DNA of 64,000 nt from a virus. Below, piece by piece: positions 34,526 through 42,540 of the stretch (positions are counted from its first letter, which is position 1; each line of letters opens with the position of its first letter). Location: IMG/VR virus record IMGVR_UViG_3300050821_001343, positions 35,182-99,181 of that record. One strand, 5' to 3'. Both the position numbers and the translations under genes were made by a program. Under the pieces are notes generated by a model. It made no database searches. It saw nothing but the letters and a program-made list of their open reading frames with translations, and was not told where the DNA came from.

Positions 34526-34925
34526 TTTTCCTTTCCTTGTGAGGACACACGCCATTGTTGATTCGTTTCCCACAGTTACAATTGAAACACAAAACTTGGT
34601 ATCCATCTTTCGGATACCCTCGTCGTTTAAGTGACCTATAAAAACTAAAACCAGACCCTACAAGTTTCCGTTCCTTTCCGCCTGAACCTTTAACGTGGTC
34701 GATAGTAAGGAACGCTAGGATTGTTTCTCCACAGCAGGTACAAATGCCGCCGTATTCCTTAATGACTTCACTCTTCAATAATACACTATTTCTATGCCTT
34801 TTGTCAAGACAAATCGTACAGGTCACGCGATTTTTCTTTGCTTTACGCGACCAACAACAGCCACAGTAACCCTCTTGGATGCGTTTTAATCTGTACTTTT
34901 TGTTATACGTTTTATGCTTTGTCAT
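34461..34925 (-). CDS. HNH-type endonuclease (homing-endonuclease-like)
   Basis: 154 aa, SD GGAAAGGA. Two Cys pairs at the N-terminus (CGCCWS, CTICLD) and an HNH-like core: CTCCGETILAFLTIDHVKG (about 62-80) with the catalytic Asp-His, later CFNCNCGKRINNGVCPH. Such free-standing nucleases often spread as mobile genes. The last residues run into the next gene. Confidence 0.75.
   Translation of the reverse strand: MTKHKTYNKKYRLKRIQEGYCGCCWSRKAKKNRVTCTICLDKRHRNSVLLKSEVIKEYGGICTCCGETILAFLTIDHVKGSGGKERKLVGSGFSFYRSLKRRGYPKDGYQVLCFNCNCGKRINNGVCPHKERKNERPYRTDGRPIQTAEDDVRQ
34778..34807 (-). promoter_or_regulatory. Possible internal promoter
   Basis: Minus strand TTGACA (34807-34802), 18 bp, TATTAT (34783-34778), within the HNH gene. 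Good match, but 250 bases from the next start codon. Confidence 0.45.
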
Positions 34926-36610
34926 TCCTTTCCTGCTAATGCTGACCCAATTATCTTACTTGCGCTTCCTCTTGTCAAGTTGGTCGGGATTTGCTTTCCC
35001 TTGAACAACTTTTTAATCAGTTTCATCTGACCGTCCGTTGGCGCTAGCTGGTGCCACTCGGCCTCCCTCTTGACAACTTTGATGCATTCTGGTACGATCT
35101 TTCGAATCAAATCATCAGCGGCGGTAAAGGCTTCAGGGAGTGTGTCGCGTTCCCCTCTGTATTTCTTCCCTTTTAGGGTGCCCCTAATTTCCCACTTGTC
35201 AAGTAAATTCTGCTCGATCCGTACAGATTCCTTATCAGGAAGCATTAGTATATAGCCTCCACTGTAGGACGGGTGCCATGTGAACTCGCTGGCCGCTTCT
35301 ACTTCAGCCGGGAACTTGATTTCAAAGAGGTTAACGGCTTCTACGAACGCCTGAATCTCGTTAATGTCCTTTAACCCTGCAAAGTCTAGGTGAGGATACT
35401 TCGCTAGCTCCTCTTCAATCTCTTTAGCTGCCCATACAAGGCCCTTGCCGCGTAAATTGAGGCCAGAGGGTAGTCCAAGTAGCGTCGGCAGCGTAATGAG
35501 GCTGTGGCGGCTGCTCGCGTCACATACATCGAGCACGATACAGTCTATCTTGATCTGTGCTTCCGGCTCTATCATTAAGTTATGAAGATTGTCAACTCCT
35601 TCTGGAAGTCTTGTGCCTCGACCTACACGTTGACTAAATACAACTCCGCTTTTTGTAGGTGCAGCAAGTATGACACAACTAATCGTTGAAAGATCAAATC
35701 CTTCTACGAGAAGTTGTGCGTTAAATAGTACATCTATCTTACCTGCTCGAAACCGTGCGATCTTGTCATCACGGTCGGGGTCTGCTCCCCAGACTGCTTC
35801 CGCGTTAATTCCATTGTCAACAAATGTCTGTGCAAGGTTCTTAGAGTGCTGAATGTCTACACCAAAACCAATGGCTTGTCTGCCTGAACAATTGTCAAGA
35901 TATGCACGGGCTACGAGTTGGTTACGATACGGTGTGTCAACTGCGTCGGCCAGTTCTTTTTGGTCGTAGTCCCCGGCTGTAGTGCTTACCCCGTCCAGAG
36001 AAGTTTTTGTATCCACGCGGATACCACGAACATCTACCAGATAGCCGTCTTCTATGGCTTGACGGAGAGAGTAGGTGTAAACAATACGCTGGTAAAGCTT
36101 TCCCAATCCTTCCCCATCACCACGGGTCGGGGTCGCGGTGCAACCCAAGAGCAAACGGTTGCCGGGATTTTCAAGTAGTTTCGCTCCATTGTAGACGTTG
36201 TAGTAACTGTCTGCGATGCTGCGGTGAGCCTCGTCTACTATGTATTTGTCGATCTGGTGGAAGTTGAACTTTTTCAGGCGCTCGGTATTCTTGCGTCCAA
36301 GTGTTTGTACACTGGCTACAATAGCATCTGCTGTGGTAGGGTCACATTTCTCTGCCCCGGCCTCTTGTTGGACATTCATGCCGGGATTGCGCAGGCGTAA
36401 TTTGTTCATCGCCTGCTGTGCCAATTCGTCGCGGTGCAGGAGCACCATCATCTGTCCGGGAAGTTTGTAACGGAGTGTGTCAGGAAGAGTTGCGAAGACC
36501 TCAGTCTTTCCGGTGCCGGTCGCCATCACTAGGAGTTGACGGAGTATCCCATCGTTATGGGCTGTGTCAATCTTGTGCTTGGCTTCTTTTTGATATGGGC
36601 GATCAGGCAT
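34922..36610 (-). CDS. Superfamily 2 DEAD/DEAH-type helicase
   Basis: 562 aa. Walker A MATGTGKTEV (about 29-38), DEAHRS box (about 130), motif III LGCTATPTR (about 155) and motif VI QRVGRGTR (about 335). The layout is that of UvsW/RecG-like or type III restriction helicase domains. It could drive branch migration or R-loop removal for origin control, as UvsW does in T4. The C-terminal 170 residues are not recognised. Confidence 0.88.
   Translation of the reverse strand: MPDRPYQKEAKHKIDTAHNDGILRQLLVMATGTGKTEVFATLPDTLRYKLPGQMMVLLHRDELAQQAMNKLRLRNPGMNVQQEAGAEKCDPTTADAIVASVQTLGRKNTERLKKFNFHQIDKYIVDEAHRSIADSYYNVYNGAKLLENPGNRLLLGCTATPTRGDGEGLGKLYQRIVYTYSLRQAIEDGYLVDVRGIRVDTKTSLDGVSTTAGDYDQKELADAVDTPYRNQLVARAYLDNCSGRQAIGFGVDIQHSKNLAQTFVDNGINAEAVWGADPDRDDKIARFRAGKIDVLFNAQLLVEGFDLSTISCVILAAPTKSGVVFSQRVGRGTRLPEGVDNLHNLMIEPEAQIKIDCIVLDVCDASSRHSLITLPTLLGLPSGLNLRGKGLVWAAKEIEEELAKYPHLDFAGLKDINEIQAFVEAVNLFEIKFPAEVEAASEFTWHPSYSGGYILMLPDKESVRIEQNLLDKWEIRGTLKGKKYRGERDTLPEAFTAADDLIRKIVPECIKVVKREAEWHQLAPTDGQMKLIKKLFKGKQIPTNLTRGSASKIIGSALAGKE
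34950..34978 (-). promoter_or_regulatory. Promoter for the HNH gene
   Basis: Minus strand TTGACA (34978-34973), 17 bp, GATAAT (34955-34950), in the 3' end of the helicase gene; the HNH ATG follows 24 bases later. Confidence 0.65.
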
Positions 36611-36616
36611 TTGCTC

Positions 36617-37180
36617 CTAGCTAGGTTTTTCTAGTTCCCGAAATCGGCGGGATGGTCGTTCCTCTAATACTCCAGATTCCTCCGGGACTCGATTCTTATC
36701 CATGAAAAGAAGAACTGGGTTCGGAATGTTTGCCAAAAGTCTCATGAAACTAAGGCCCTCACGGATATGATCTGAGCCAAAAAGGGCTTGCCATACGATT
36801 CGTTCTTGGTCTGTAATGTTTTGTGGCAAATGCAATACAACGTGCCAGTGCTTGCCGCTGGTAGAATGAAATTTGTCCCATTGTACTGATCCTTGTTCAA
36901 ATCTTTCACGCAGAATGTCTAGGACTTCTTCAAATCGTTTAGGGATGTCCTCACAGTCGTAGTCTATTTGAATCTCATTAGGCTTGGCCGGAACAATCTC
37001 AAGGTTTGGGTTATGTTTCTTAGCTAGTTGTTCTAACGCGTTGTCCAGTTTATACTTCGGTGTCTTTTCAGGCTCGGGGTCTTTTTCATAAATAGGATCA
37101 CCCCAGTAGCCATAACCAATGATTTTTTTGGTAACAACGTCAGTAGGACTTTTCGTGATAACGAAGTCATCGAAACTCAT
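36617..37180 (-). CDS. AEP-primase-like protein (tentative), with C-terminal SRRFR motif
   Basis: 187 aa. IQIDYDCEDIP (about 70) gives a strand-DxD pattern and HSTSGKHWHVVLHLP (about 105) an 'S-x-H' type motif, the two first signatures of archaeo-eukaryotic primase folds and also seen in some phage replication proteins. A third catalytic Asp is not certain. The C-terminus ends ERPSRRFRELEKPS, sharing the motif found on five other early proteins. It sits just upstream of the helicase in the same operon. Confidence 0.5.
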   Translation of the reverse strand: MSFDDFVITKSPTDVVTKKIIGYGYWGDPIYEKDPEPEKTPKYKLDNALEQLAKKHNPNLEIVPAKPNEIQIDYDCEDIPKRFEEVLDILRERFEQGSVQWDKFHSTSGKHWHVVLHLPQNITDQERIVWQALFGSDHIREGLSFMRLLANIPNPVLLFMDKNRVPEESGVLEERPSRRFRELEKPS

Positions 37181-37190
37181 GGAACCCTTT

Positions 37191-37475
37191 CTACTTGGCT
37201 TTTCGTACCCGTGGTTTCTTGAAGTTCTTCTGTCCGTCCACGAATGCTGCTCGGAACTCTTGCAGCATTGAGATGGCTTTGTCGATCTTTACTACTGACT
37301 CAGGCTCGTTTCGGAACCACCAACTGATCTTTCGATTGCAGTCTGATAGGTCCACTTGGCCGGACAGTCTGGTGTGTTTGACTACCTTGTAGGATATGGT
37401 CGAATCACACCCAACCGGGTCTATCCATGCAGACCCGGTTGCGACAACCTTTGGATTTCTGCGAATACGTCTCAT
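37191..37475 (-). CDS. Hypothetical protein, tandem paralogue A
   Basis: 94 aa. Shares with its neighbour a SELSDCNRKISW-type core (here VDLSDCNRKISWWF) followed by a KIDKAISMLQEFR helix and basic tail. Overlaps the paralogue by 4 bases. Tandem duplication; function unknown. Confidence 0.7.
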   Translation of the reverse strand: MRRIRRNPKVVATGSAWIDPVGCDSTISYKVVKHTRLSGQVDLSDCNRKISWWFRNEPESVVKIDKAISMLQEFRAAFVDGQKNFKKPRVRKAK

Positions 37476-37750
37476 GCGGCCTTCTTTTTTGGAAACCGTT
37501 TCCGTGCTTTAATGAATTCTCTGCGAAAGTTGCGCAAGATTTCTATGGCTTTGTCAACCTTGGTAATCGCATCGTCGTTATTACTAAAGTACCACGAGAT
37601 TTTCCGGTTGCAATCTGATAACTCTACGGACCCGCTTATATTTACATAGCTGTCCGTGGTGATCTTGTAAGAAACCATGGAGTCGCTGTCTAGAGGATCA
37701 ATGTAGTGAGCCTCGGTTGCTATCAACTCAGGTTTTTGTTTTTCACTCAT
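37472..37750 (-). CDS. Hypothetical protein, tandem paralogue B
   Basis: 92 aa from ATG 37750. Core VELSDCNRKISWYF followed by KVDKAIEILRNFR matches paralogue A at roughly 45 percent by eye. The start overlaps the upstream membrane gene's stop. Confidence 0.7.
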   Translation of the reverse strand: MSEKQKPELIATEAHYIDPLDSDSMVSYKITTDSYVNISGSVELSDCNRKISWYFSNNDDAITKVDKAIEILRNFRREFIKARKRFPKKKAA

Positions 37751-38007
37751 GATTTTGTTCCTTTTGCAAACTCCCAGATAAAGAGCGGCCACAAAAGGAT
37801 GCAAACTAATGCGATGGCCTGACTCGGTGAAAGATGCATGTTGTCAGCTTGGCGTATAAAGTATTCGTATGACTTCTTGTACGCCTGTCCATTCTCGGTG
37901 TCCTTTTCGATCTGACTCTCCACGTAGTTAAATAGAACCAAGAGTGCAATGTTGAGGACAATGCCGATTGTCAGATACAAAAGTAATGAGAATGCTAATG
38001 GACTCAT
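37747..38007 (-). CDS. Membrane protein with two helices
   Basis: 86 aa. Transmembrane helices at about 4-26 (LAFSLLLYLTIGIVLNIALL) and 63-80 (AIALVCILLWPLFIW), separated by a charged loop. Function unknown. Confidence 0.65.
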   Translation of the reverse strand: MSPLAFSLLLYLTIGIVLNIALLVLFNYVESQIEKDTENGQAYKKSYEYFIRQADNMHLSPSQAIALVCILLWPLFIWEFAKGTKS

Positions 38008-38261
38008 GTTGGCTTCCAGCCCTTCCTTCGTGTGAATTTAACTACAATGTTTGTGACCAGTTGAGATTCCACTTCGATCTTCAGATTCCCGTCATGGTGC
38101 GCTTTATGACATTGCGCACATAGTGTGATTAAGTTGTTGAGCGTGTCCGGCCCTCCATGGGAGCGGTACAGCACGTGGTGAGGATGCAAGGCATTGCGAT
38201 CATAGCAGTGTCGGCATTTCCACCCATCCCTAGCGAAACAAGATTGGTAGATAAGGTCCAT
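38004..38261 (-). CDS. HNH endonuclease
   Basis: 85 aa. Compact HNH domain: CRHCYDRNALHPHHVLYRS, then DTLNNLITLCAQCHKAHH, with the zinc Cys pairs and the catalytic His-His. Phage HNH proteins of this size often help terminase cutting or act as homing nucleases; no terminase is nearby. Confidence 0.88.
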   Translation of the reverse strand: MDLIYQSCFARDGWKCRHCYDRNALHPHHVLYRSHGGPDTLNNLITLCAQCHKAHHDGNLKIEVESQLVTNIVVKFTRRKGWKPT

Positions 38262-38303
38262 AGTTGAGTAAAAACCAGTTCACGTTCAAGATCAGGTAAC
38301 GCA

Positions 38304-39014
38304 TTATTCTGCCTCTTCGTCTTCCAACGGTGTAGTTGCTAATACGCCGTTTGCGGGATCATTGATGAACGCCACGAATACTACCTCGGCTGCGGCTCCA
38401 TCTGATGCGTCTTGACTGATCCCTTCGTCATCCTTCTTAACCGATCCGATCTGCGCCTTTGCTAATTCCAAGGCCGGTCTTACTACTTGGTCAATTGCCA
38501 TTTGCTTCATGTACAGGTGAAGCCAGCCCATGGCGTCTTCTCCTATTAGACCCTTCAAGGTCTTTACATGATTCTTTATTTCATCAAGGGGCATATCTTT
38601 GCCATTATAAATGAAACCTTCAACGAAAGACTTAATCGGTATTTCTTCTTTAGTCTCCGGGTTGACCCATGTATCGTCCAAATTCAAGCTAGTAATTTCT
38701 CTCAGCTTGGCGATGCCCAGTGGTTCATACTTCTCTCGCGGAATCTGCATCACGTCCATAACTTCTGCTATGCGGCGAAGATATTGTGCCTTGCGGGGCT
38801 TGAGTTCCAATGTCTTGACGTACTCTTGGAAGGTTACGAAGCCTTCATAGAATCCGTTCTTCTTGATTGTGTGAAGAAGGTCCGCAATATCGAATGCCGA
38901 ACTGTTTACCTTCTTGATTAGTTGTTCCAGTTGCTTCCGAACCTTGGCCGATTCCCCGGCCACTTTCTGTCCCACGATATTAGGGGGACCGTTTTTATCA
39001 AATACTACTTCCAT
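38304..39014 (-). CDS. Hypothetical phage protein
   Basis: 236 aa. Helical; residues 25-110 (KVRKQLEQLIKKVNSS through KAQYLRRIAEVMD) resemble the helical N-terminal part of phage DNA-binding or ParB/Gp-type helix-turn-helix proteins. Acidic C-terminus. No catalytic motif. Confidence 0.6.
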   Translation of the reverse strand: MEVVFDKNGPPNIVGQKVAGESAKVRKQLEQLIKKVNSSAFDIADLLHTIKKNGFYEGFVTFQEYVKTLELKPRKAQYLRRIAEVMDVMQIPREKYEPLGIAKLREITSLNLDDTWVNPETKEEIPIKSFVEGFIYNGKDMPLDEIKNHVKTLKGLIGEDAMGWLHLYMKQMAIDQVVRPALELAKAQIGSVKKDDEGISQDASDGAAAEVVFVAFINDPANGVLATTPLEDEEAE

Positions 39015-39421
39015 TCCTCTCCGTATTTCTCAATTGCCTGCACAAACTCTCCAAAGGACTTAAAATGGTAATTGCGTCCAATGTAATGGAACACGTTCTC
39101 CTTCGGCCCGATAATGTAAGCAGGTTTTCCAGTACCGATGGCATACCCGTGCTCAAAGTGCCTGCCGCCTCTCGGTACTCCGATCAGCGGATTCTCAGAG
39201 AAGAATACAATTGCATCAGCCCGATCAATGTCTTCAATGTCAAACGTGGCGAACTCTTTGTACTGCTCCTCTGGGTCATCGCCTAGTTGGGAGTTTAGCG
39301 GTAGCTTTTCTTCTAGCCAACGTGATGTAACTTCTATCCCTTGGTGGCGTAAATATGCCGCGTAGACTTTTAATTCGTCTCGACGCGGATACTGAGCGGC
39401 TAGGTAAAGTTTTAACGACAT
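39005..39421 (-). CDS. Nucleoside 2-deoxyribosyltransferase-like protein
   Basis: 138 aa. N-terminal LYLAAQYPRRDEL and the DIDRADAIVFFSE-type strand (about 62-75) followed by GGRHFEHGYAIGTGKPAYIIG match the fold of nucleoside 2-deoxyribosyltransferases and DUF4406 proteins, with the catalytic Glu in FEHGYA. It may swap or remove bases in deoxynucleosides. Overlaps both neighbours slightly. Confidence 0.7.
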   Translation of the reverse strand: MSLKLYLAAQYPRRDELKVYAAYLRHQGIEVTSRWLEEKLPLNSQLGDDPEEQYKEFATFDIEDIDRADAIVFFSENPLIGVPRGGRHFEHGYAIGTGKPAYIIGPKENVFHYIGRNYHFKSFGEFVQAIEKYGEEWK

Positions 39422-39843
39422 TCATCCTCCTGTACTACAACAGGGGCATCATCTATTCCATCTGCCCTCTGGCCGGTGTTCTTTATGATCTGGATTGCCC
39501 GATCATCCCAAACGGCCACACAGCCGTAATCTTTTATACACGTCACAGGCAGCGAAGTACCAAAGACTTTCAACGACCATTTAGCTATTGCGTCCAGTGC
39601 TACGAGTCGCTTCTGAGGATCAGGCTCGGAGGCCCTTGCTGTAAAGATTTTTACAATCTTACCCTCAGCAAGCCACTGAAATACACGATTGACCATAGGA
39701 CCAATCGGTTCTCCGATATGCTCGTGTCCATGGAACGTATCGTATACGGCCAAAGTTCCGTCCAAATCGACTGCAATCCATGGGGCTAGGTAATCCTTAC
39801 CCAACCTTTGTGCTTTCCGTGCTTCCTTCTCGCTGTCCGTTAT
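39412..39843 (-). CDS. HAD-family phosphatase (polynucleotide 3'-phosphatase-like)
   Basis: 143 aa from ATG 39843 (SD AAAGGAACCC). DLDGTLAVYD near the N-terminus is the HAD motif I; IFTARASEPDPQKR supplies motif II; AVWDDRAIQI supplies the motif IV Asp pair. The latter segment and size resemble the phosphatase domain of T4 Pnkp. Its start lies inside the Rnl1-type ligase gene, so it may remove 3' phosphates before ligation. No kinase domain is attached. Confidence 0.75.
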   Translation of the reverse strand: MTDSEKEARKAQRLGKDYLAPWIAVDLDGTLAVYDTFHGHEHIGEPIGPMVNRVFQWLAEGKIVKIFTARASEPDPQKRLVALDAIAKWSLKVFGTSLPVTCIKDYGCVAVWDDRAIQIIKNTGQRADGIDDAPVVVQEDECR

Positions 39844-40810
39844 CATGGGTTCCTTTGTCGTAGTCCAGTAATGCAAAACATGTGGCTGTATACGGTTGGT
39901 TCTCTGGTTTCAGGAAGAACGCAGCAAATTCCTTCCGGCTAGTGCATGTTACTAGAGCGTCCTTGACAATCTCGGCGGCTCTGTTTCTGTGCGCCACTTC
40001 AATGCCGGGGTCCGGTAAATCTCGCAGGCGTTTCTGCTCGGCATAGAATTCCTTGCGGTTCTTGAGGAACGTAGGGAACTTTACTTTGAGTTTCAGGGGC
40101 ACAGTGCCGGGAATTCGGTATGAGACAACGTATCCTTCGGACTTGTTACTGTCTGCGTTTAGTGCATCCTTCAAGGAGAGATTGTTTATCTCTGCGGCCA
40201 TATCCAATTTGTTCTTGAAAGCATACTCGCTCACTATCCCCCCGTGAGCCTCTTCCCCTGTTTCAATGTTGATAAGGTCTAATAGGAACAGGCCGTCTTT
40301 AGGATATTTGATAACATGTGGCTGAATCTCTTGACAGATTATTTCGAACACCGGAGTATAACCATAGGGAAAGTCAATAAAGGCAGTCTGATCCAAATGA
40401 TTTTTCAACCATTGAGTAGCAAATTCAGCGTGCGGGGAATGGAATGATCCTTTAGTTGCGATCCCCCAGTGCTCTTTATAGCGCCACAGAATACCAAGAC
40501 ACCCGTTGATCTTCTCTGTGATAACTGGTGGGTTACCATTCGCCTCTTCAATCGCGGCTCTGTTTAACAAGTTTGGATACTGGTCGATGGAAAAGAATTT
40601 CTCATAAGGACGGGCAATGACATTTCCTTCGTCGTCTACAATCAAGCCTCGCGTGCGGCACGTAACGTCATCCCATACCTCATCATAAACTGCCCGTTTG
40701 CCGTAGCAGTAGATGGTTAAAGGTAGGGTGTTGTGTCGGCGTGCTGTGACAAGTCCACTAGTAACATACCAGCGGAGTTTGTCAACGTCAATGTAGTCAG
40801 AGAGTCTCAT
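39797..40810 (-). CDS. rnlA: RNA ligase 1 (T4 Rnl1-like)
   Basis: 337 aa, near the T4 Rnl1 length (374). The adenylated Lys is in TEKINGCLG (about 98; Lys99 in T4), with RTRGLIVDD upstream, VFEIICQ (motif IIIa) and SEGYVVSYR / LKLKVKFPTF (motifs IV and V). It joins 5'-phosphate to 3'-hydroxyl RNA ends, classically to mend tRNA anticodon loops. It overlaps the HAD gene by 47 bases. Confidence 0.88.
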   Translation of the reverse strand: MRLSDYIDVDKLRWYVTSGLVTARRHNTLPLTIYCYGKRAVYDEVWDDVTCRTRGLIVDDEGNVIARPYEKFFSIDQYPNLLNRAAIEEANGNPPVITEKINGCLGILWRYKEHWGIATKGSFHSPHAEFATQWLKNHLDQTAFIDFPYGYTPVFEIICQEIQPHVIKYPKDGLFLLDLINIETGEEAHGGIVSEYAFKNKLDMAAEINNLSLKDALNADSNKSEGYVVSYRIPGTVPLKLKVKFPTFLKNRKEFYAEQKRLRDLPDPGIEVAHRNRAAEIVKDALVTCTSRKEFAAFFLKPENQPYTATCFALLDYDKGTHDNGQREGSTESTKVG

Positions 40811-40816
40811 ATGTTC

Positions 40817-41047
40817 TTACCGTTCTGATTTTGATTCCAAAAGTTGGCCCATTGTTGTTAATTTGAAACCGCTCTCAGGTCCGATGTGAGGCTGACGATA
40901 AAAGCTACCATCATTTTTAATAGTGAATAGAGCCCAATCATCAGCGTCATTACGTGCCACAATGTCAACGCCATTTCCTTTTTTAACGGCAACGATTTCC
41001 CATGTGGGGTCGCTTGTGTGTTCTTTTACTACGAGATTAACTGCCAT
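40817..41047 (-). CDS. Hypothetical protein
   Basis: 76 aa from ATG 41047 (SD GGAGGAGAATC). Short beta-rich sequence (WEIVAVKKGNGVDIVAR). Not recognised. Confidence 0.6.
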   Translation of the reverse strand: MAVNLVVKEHTSDPTWEIVAVKKGNGVDIVARNDADDWALFTIKNDGSFYRQPHIGPESGFKLTTMGQLLESKSER

Positions 41048-41066
41048 GATTCTCCTCCACGTGTCC

Positions 41067-41498
41067 CTACTTCTGTGAGTTGTTAGGTACCGGGAACGAA
41101 TTTCCACTTCCCGGCCCGTTCTGTTGGCACTCTGTCTGAGTGTCTACTGTGTCCTGTGCTAGTTGCGTGAGTCCGATGAATGTTTCAATTTCACGGGCTT
41201 GTTCTAGTTCGTTCTGCGCATCAGGGATACTTTTATACATGCCCCGGAGGTACTCGTAGTCAGCTTTAAACGTCTTTTCTGCGGCGGCAAACTCAGGTTC
41301 CGTACAGGGTGTATTCCCATACACTTGCAGGGCTTTATTCGTCTTGTCAACGTTCTCGTAGTACGTATCTGAGAAAGTTTTAATCAGTGCTTTCTCTGAT
41401 TTCACCGGGTCTACGTGAACCACATGAGTGGACGGTAAGGCGTGGGTGCTCGCTACGAACACCCCAATGGACAGTACAAGCGCCGTGATCTTGTTCAT
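41067..41498 (-). CDS. Exported protein with signal peptide
   Basis: 143 aa. MNKITALVLSIGVFVASTHA is a Sec-type signal with likely cleavage near residue 20. The mature part is helical with two Cys (TPCTE, TECQQ) that could pair in the periplasm. Unusual among DNA-metabolism genes. Function unknown. Confidence 0.65.
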   Translation of the reverse strand: MNKITALVLSIGVFVASTHALPSTHVVHVDPVKSEKALIKTFSDTYYENVDKTNKALQVYGNTPCTEPEFAAAEKTFKADYEYLRGMYKSIPDAQNELEQAREIETFIGLTQLAQDTVDTQTECQQNGPGSGNSFPVPNNSQK

Positions 41499-42358
41499 TA
41501 AATCGTTATCTCCTGATCTGGCCCAACGTACTCACCTTCGACTACACCGTTCTCGATGCTCTCTTGAGCGGATTCGACTTCGGCTTCTGCTGCGGCCTGT
41601 GCTCTCTGTTGCTCTTTCTTCTCTTTAGATGCAATGTATTGCAAAAAGATTGCACCAAATTGCTCTCTTTCTTCAGGAGTGACAAAACGAAAGTCACTAA
41701 ACACGGGTACATAAGATACGAACTTTCCCGTGGTGATCAGCTTCGTTGTAAGCTTGAACTTCACATCGAAAATGTTCGGCTTAACACCCTCGGCTTCCTT
41801 CATCCACAGGATGCGCGTTAGATTCTGCATCCCGGCTTCGAAGTTCTGCTTCGCCTTGGACCGAATGAACATCTGCAACGGCATCTTGTACTTCGAATCA
41901 ATCAGAAGTGCCCGGTAGTGAGCATCACATGGAGGGATCAGGGCCTTGTTGGTCTGCCCATTGTTCTTTTCCTTGTACTCCCTCCACTGTGTCCAGTCCT
42001 GTCTTGCGCAGTTTGCACAATTCACGGCCTGCGGAATACGTGCCTTGGGATGTGGCACCTTCATGTCAGTGCTAAAGCACATCAGGTTCTCTGGTGTACG
42101 ATTCAGTTCTCCGGGGTTGCCAATGTGATATTGACGCTGCTCGGTCGGGTCTACTAGGAGTGTACACCACATCTCCTCGAATTGATCCCCTGTTTCAACG
42201 ATTCTCAGGTTTCCTTTAATGGCACCTTCAACTTGACTATTTGGTTGAACAATTGCTAGATTGGCTGGTTTCAGTTCGAACAGCGGATTGTTCCGGTTCA
42301 TTCCCAGACCGCCTGCCTGAATTGACGCATTGTTCAAAACGGTTAGTTCACTCGACAT
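41498..42358 (-). CDS. Zinc-binding phage protein, unknown
   Basis: 286 aa from ATG 42358 (SD AAGGAGAAC). A Cys cluster at about 100-145 (MCFSTD, NCANCARQDW, PPCDAHYR) can bind zinc; the C-terminal 30 residues are acidic and Gln/Glu-rich, as in ssDNA-binding proteins. It sits directly downstream of the PD-(D/E)XK nuclease, where a recombination-associated or ssDNA-binding role would fit. Not proven. Confidence 0.6.
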   Translation of the reverse strand: MSSELTVLNNASIQAGGLGMNRNNPLFELKPANLAIVQPNSQVEGAIKGNLRIVETGDQFEEMWCTLLVDPTEQRQYHIGNPGELNRTPENLMCFSTDMKVPHPKARIPQAVNCANCARQDWTQWREYKEKNNGQTNKALIPPCDAHYRALLIDSKYKMPLQMFIRSKAKQNFEAGMQNLTRILWMKEAEGVKPNIFDVKFKLTTKLITTGKFVSYVPVFSDFRFVTPEEREQFGAIFLQYIASKEKKEQQRAQAAAEAEVESAQESIENGVVEGEYVGPDQEITI

Positions 42359-42511
42359 GTTCTCCTTGTTTGAATTTGCATAAAAATTACTGTGTCGGGA
42401 ATTTATTTCCCCGAATCCCCTGCAAGGGCATGGGCTTTGCTCTGCATTAGGTTTGCAGACCCTTTGCTTTTCATTGTCCCAACGGAGCCTTTTACTCCAC
42501 ACATTAAGTAC

Positions 42512-42540
42512 AGTATACCACAACTAAGCTGATTTGTCAA
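42512..42540 (-). promoter_or_regulatory. Promoter with a 150-base leader
   Basis: Minus strand TTGACA (42540-42535), 17 bp ending TTGTGG, TATACT (42517-42512). The ATG of the next gene is at 42358. The leader holds two small hairpins, CCCTTGCAGGGG and CGGGGAAATAAATTCCCG. Confidence 0.75.

Noticed and set aside
42359-42511. Riboswitch in the 150-base leader before the zinc-binding protein
   Set aside because: Only two small hairpins are seen and no known aptamer consensus; kept as a note under the promoter.
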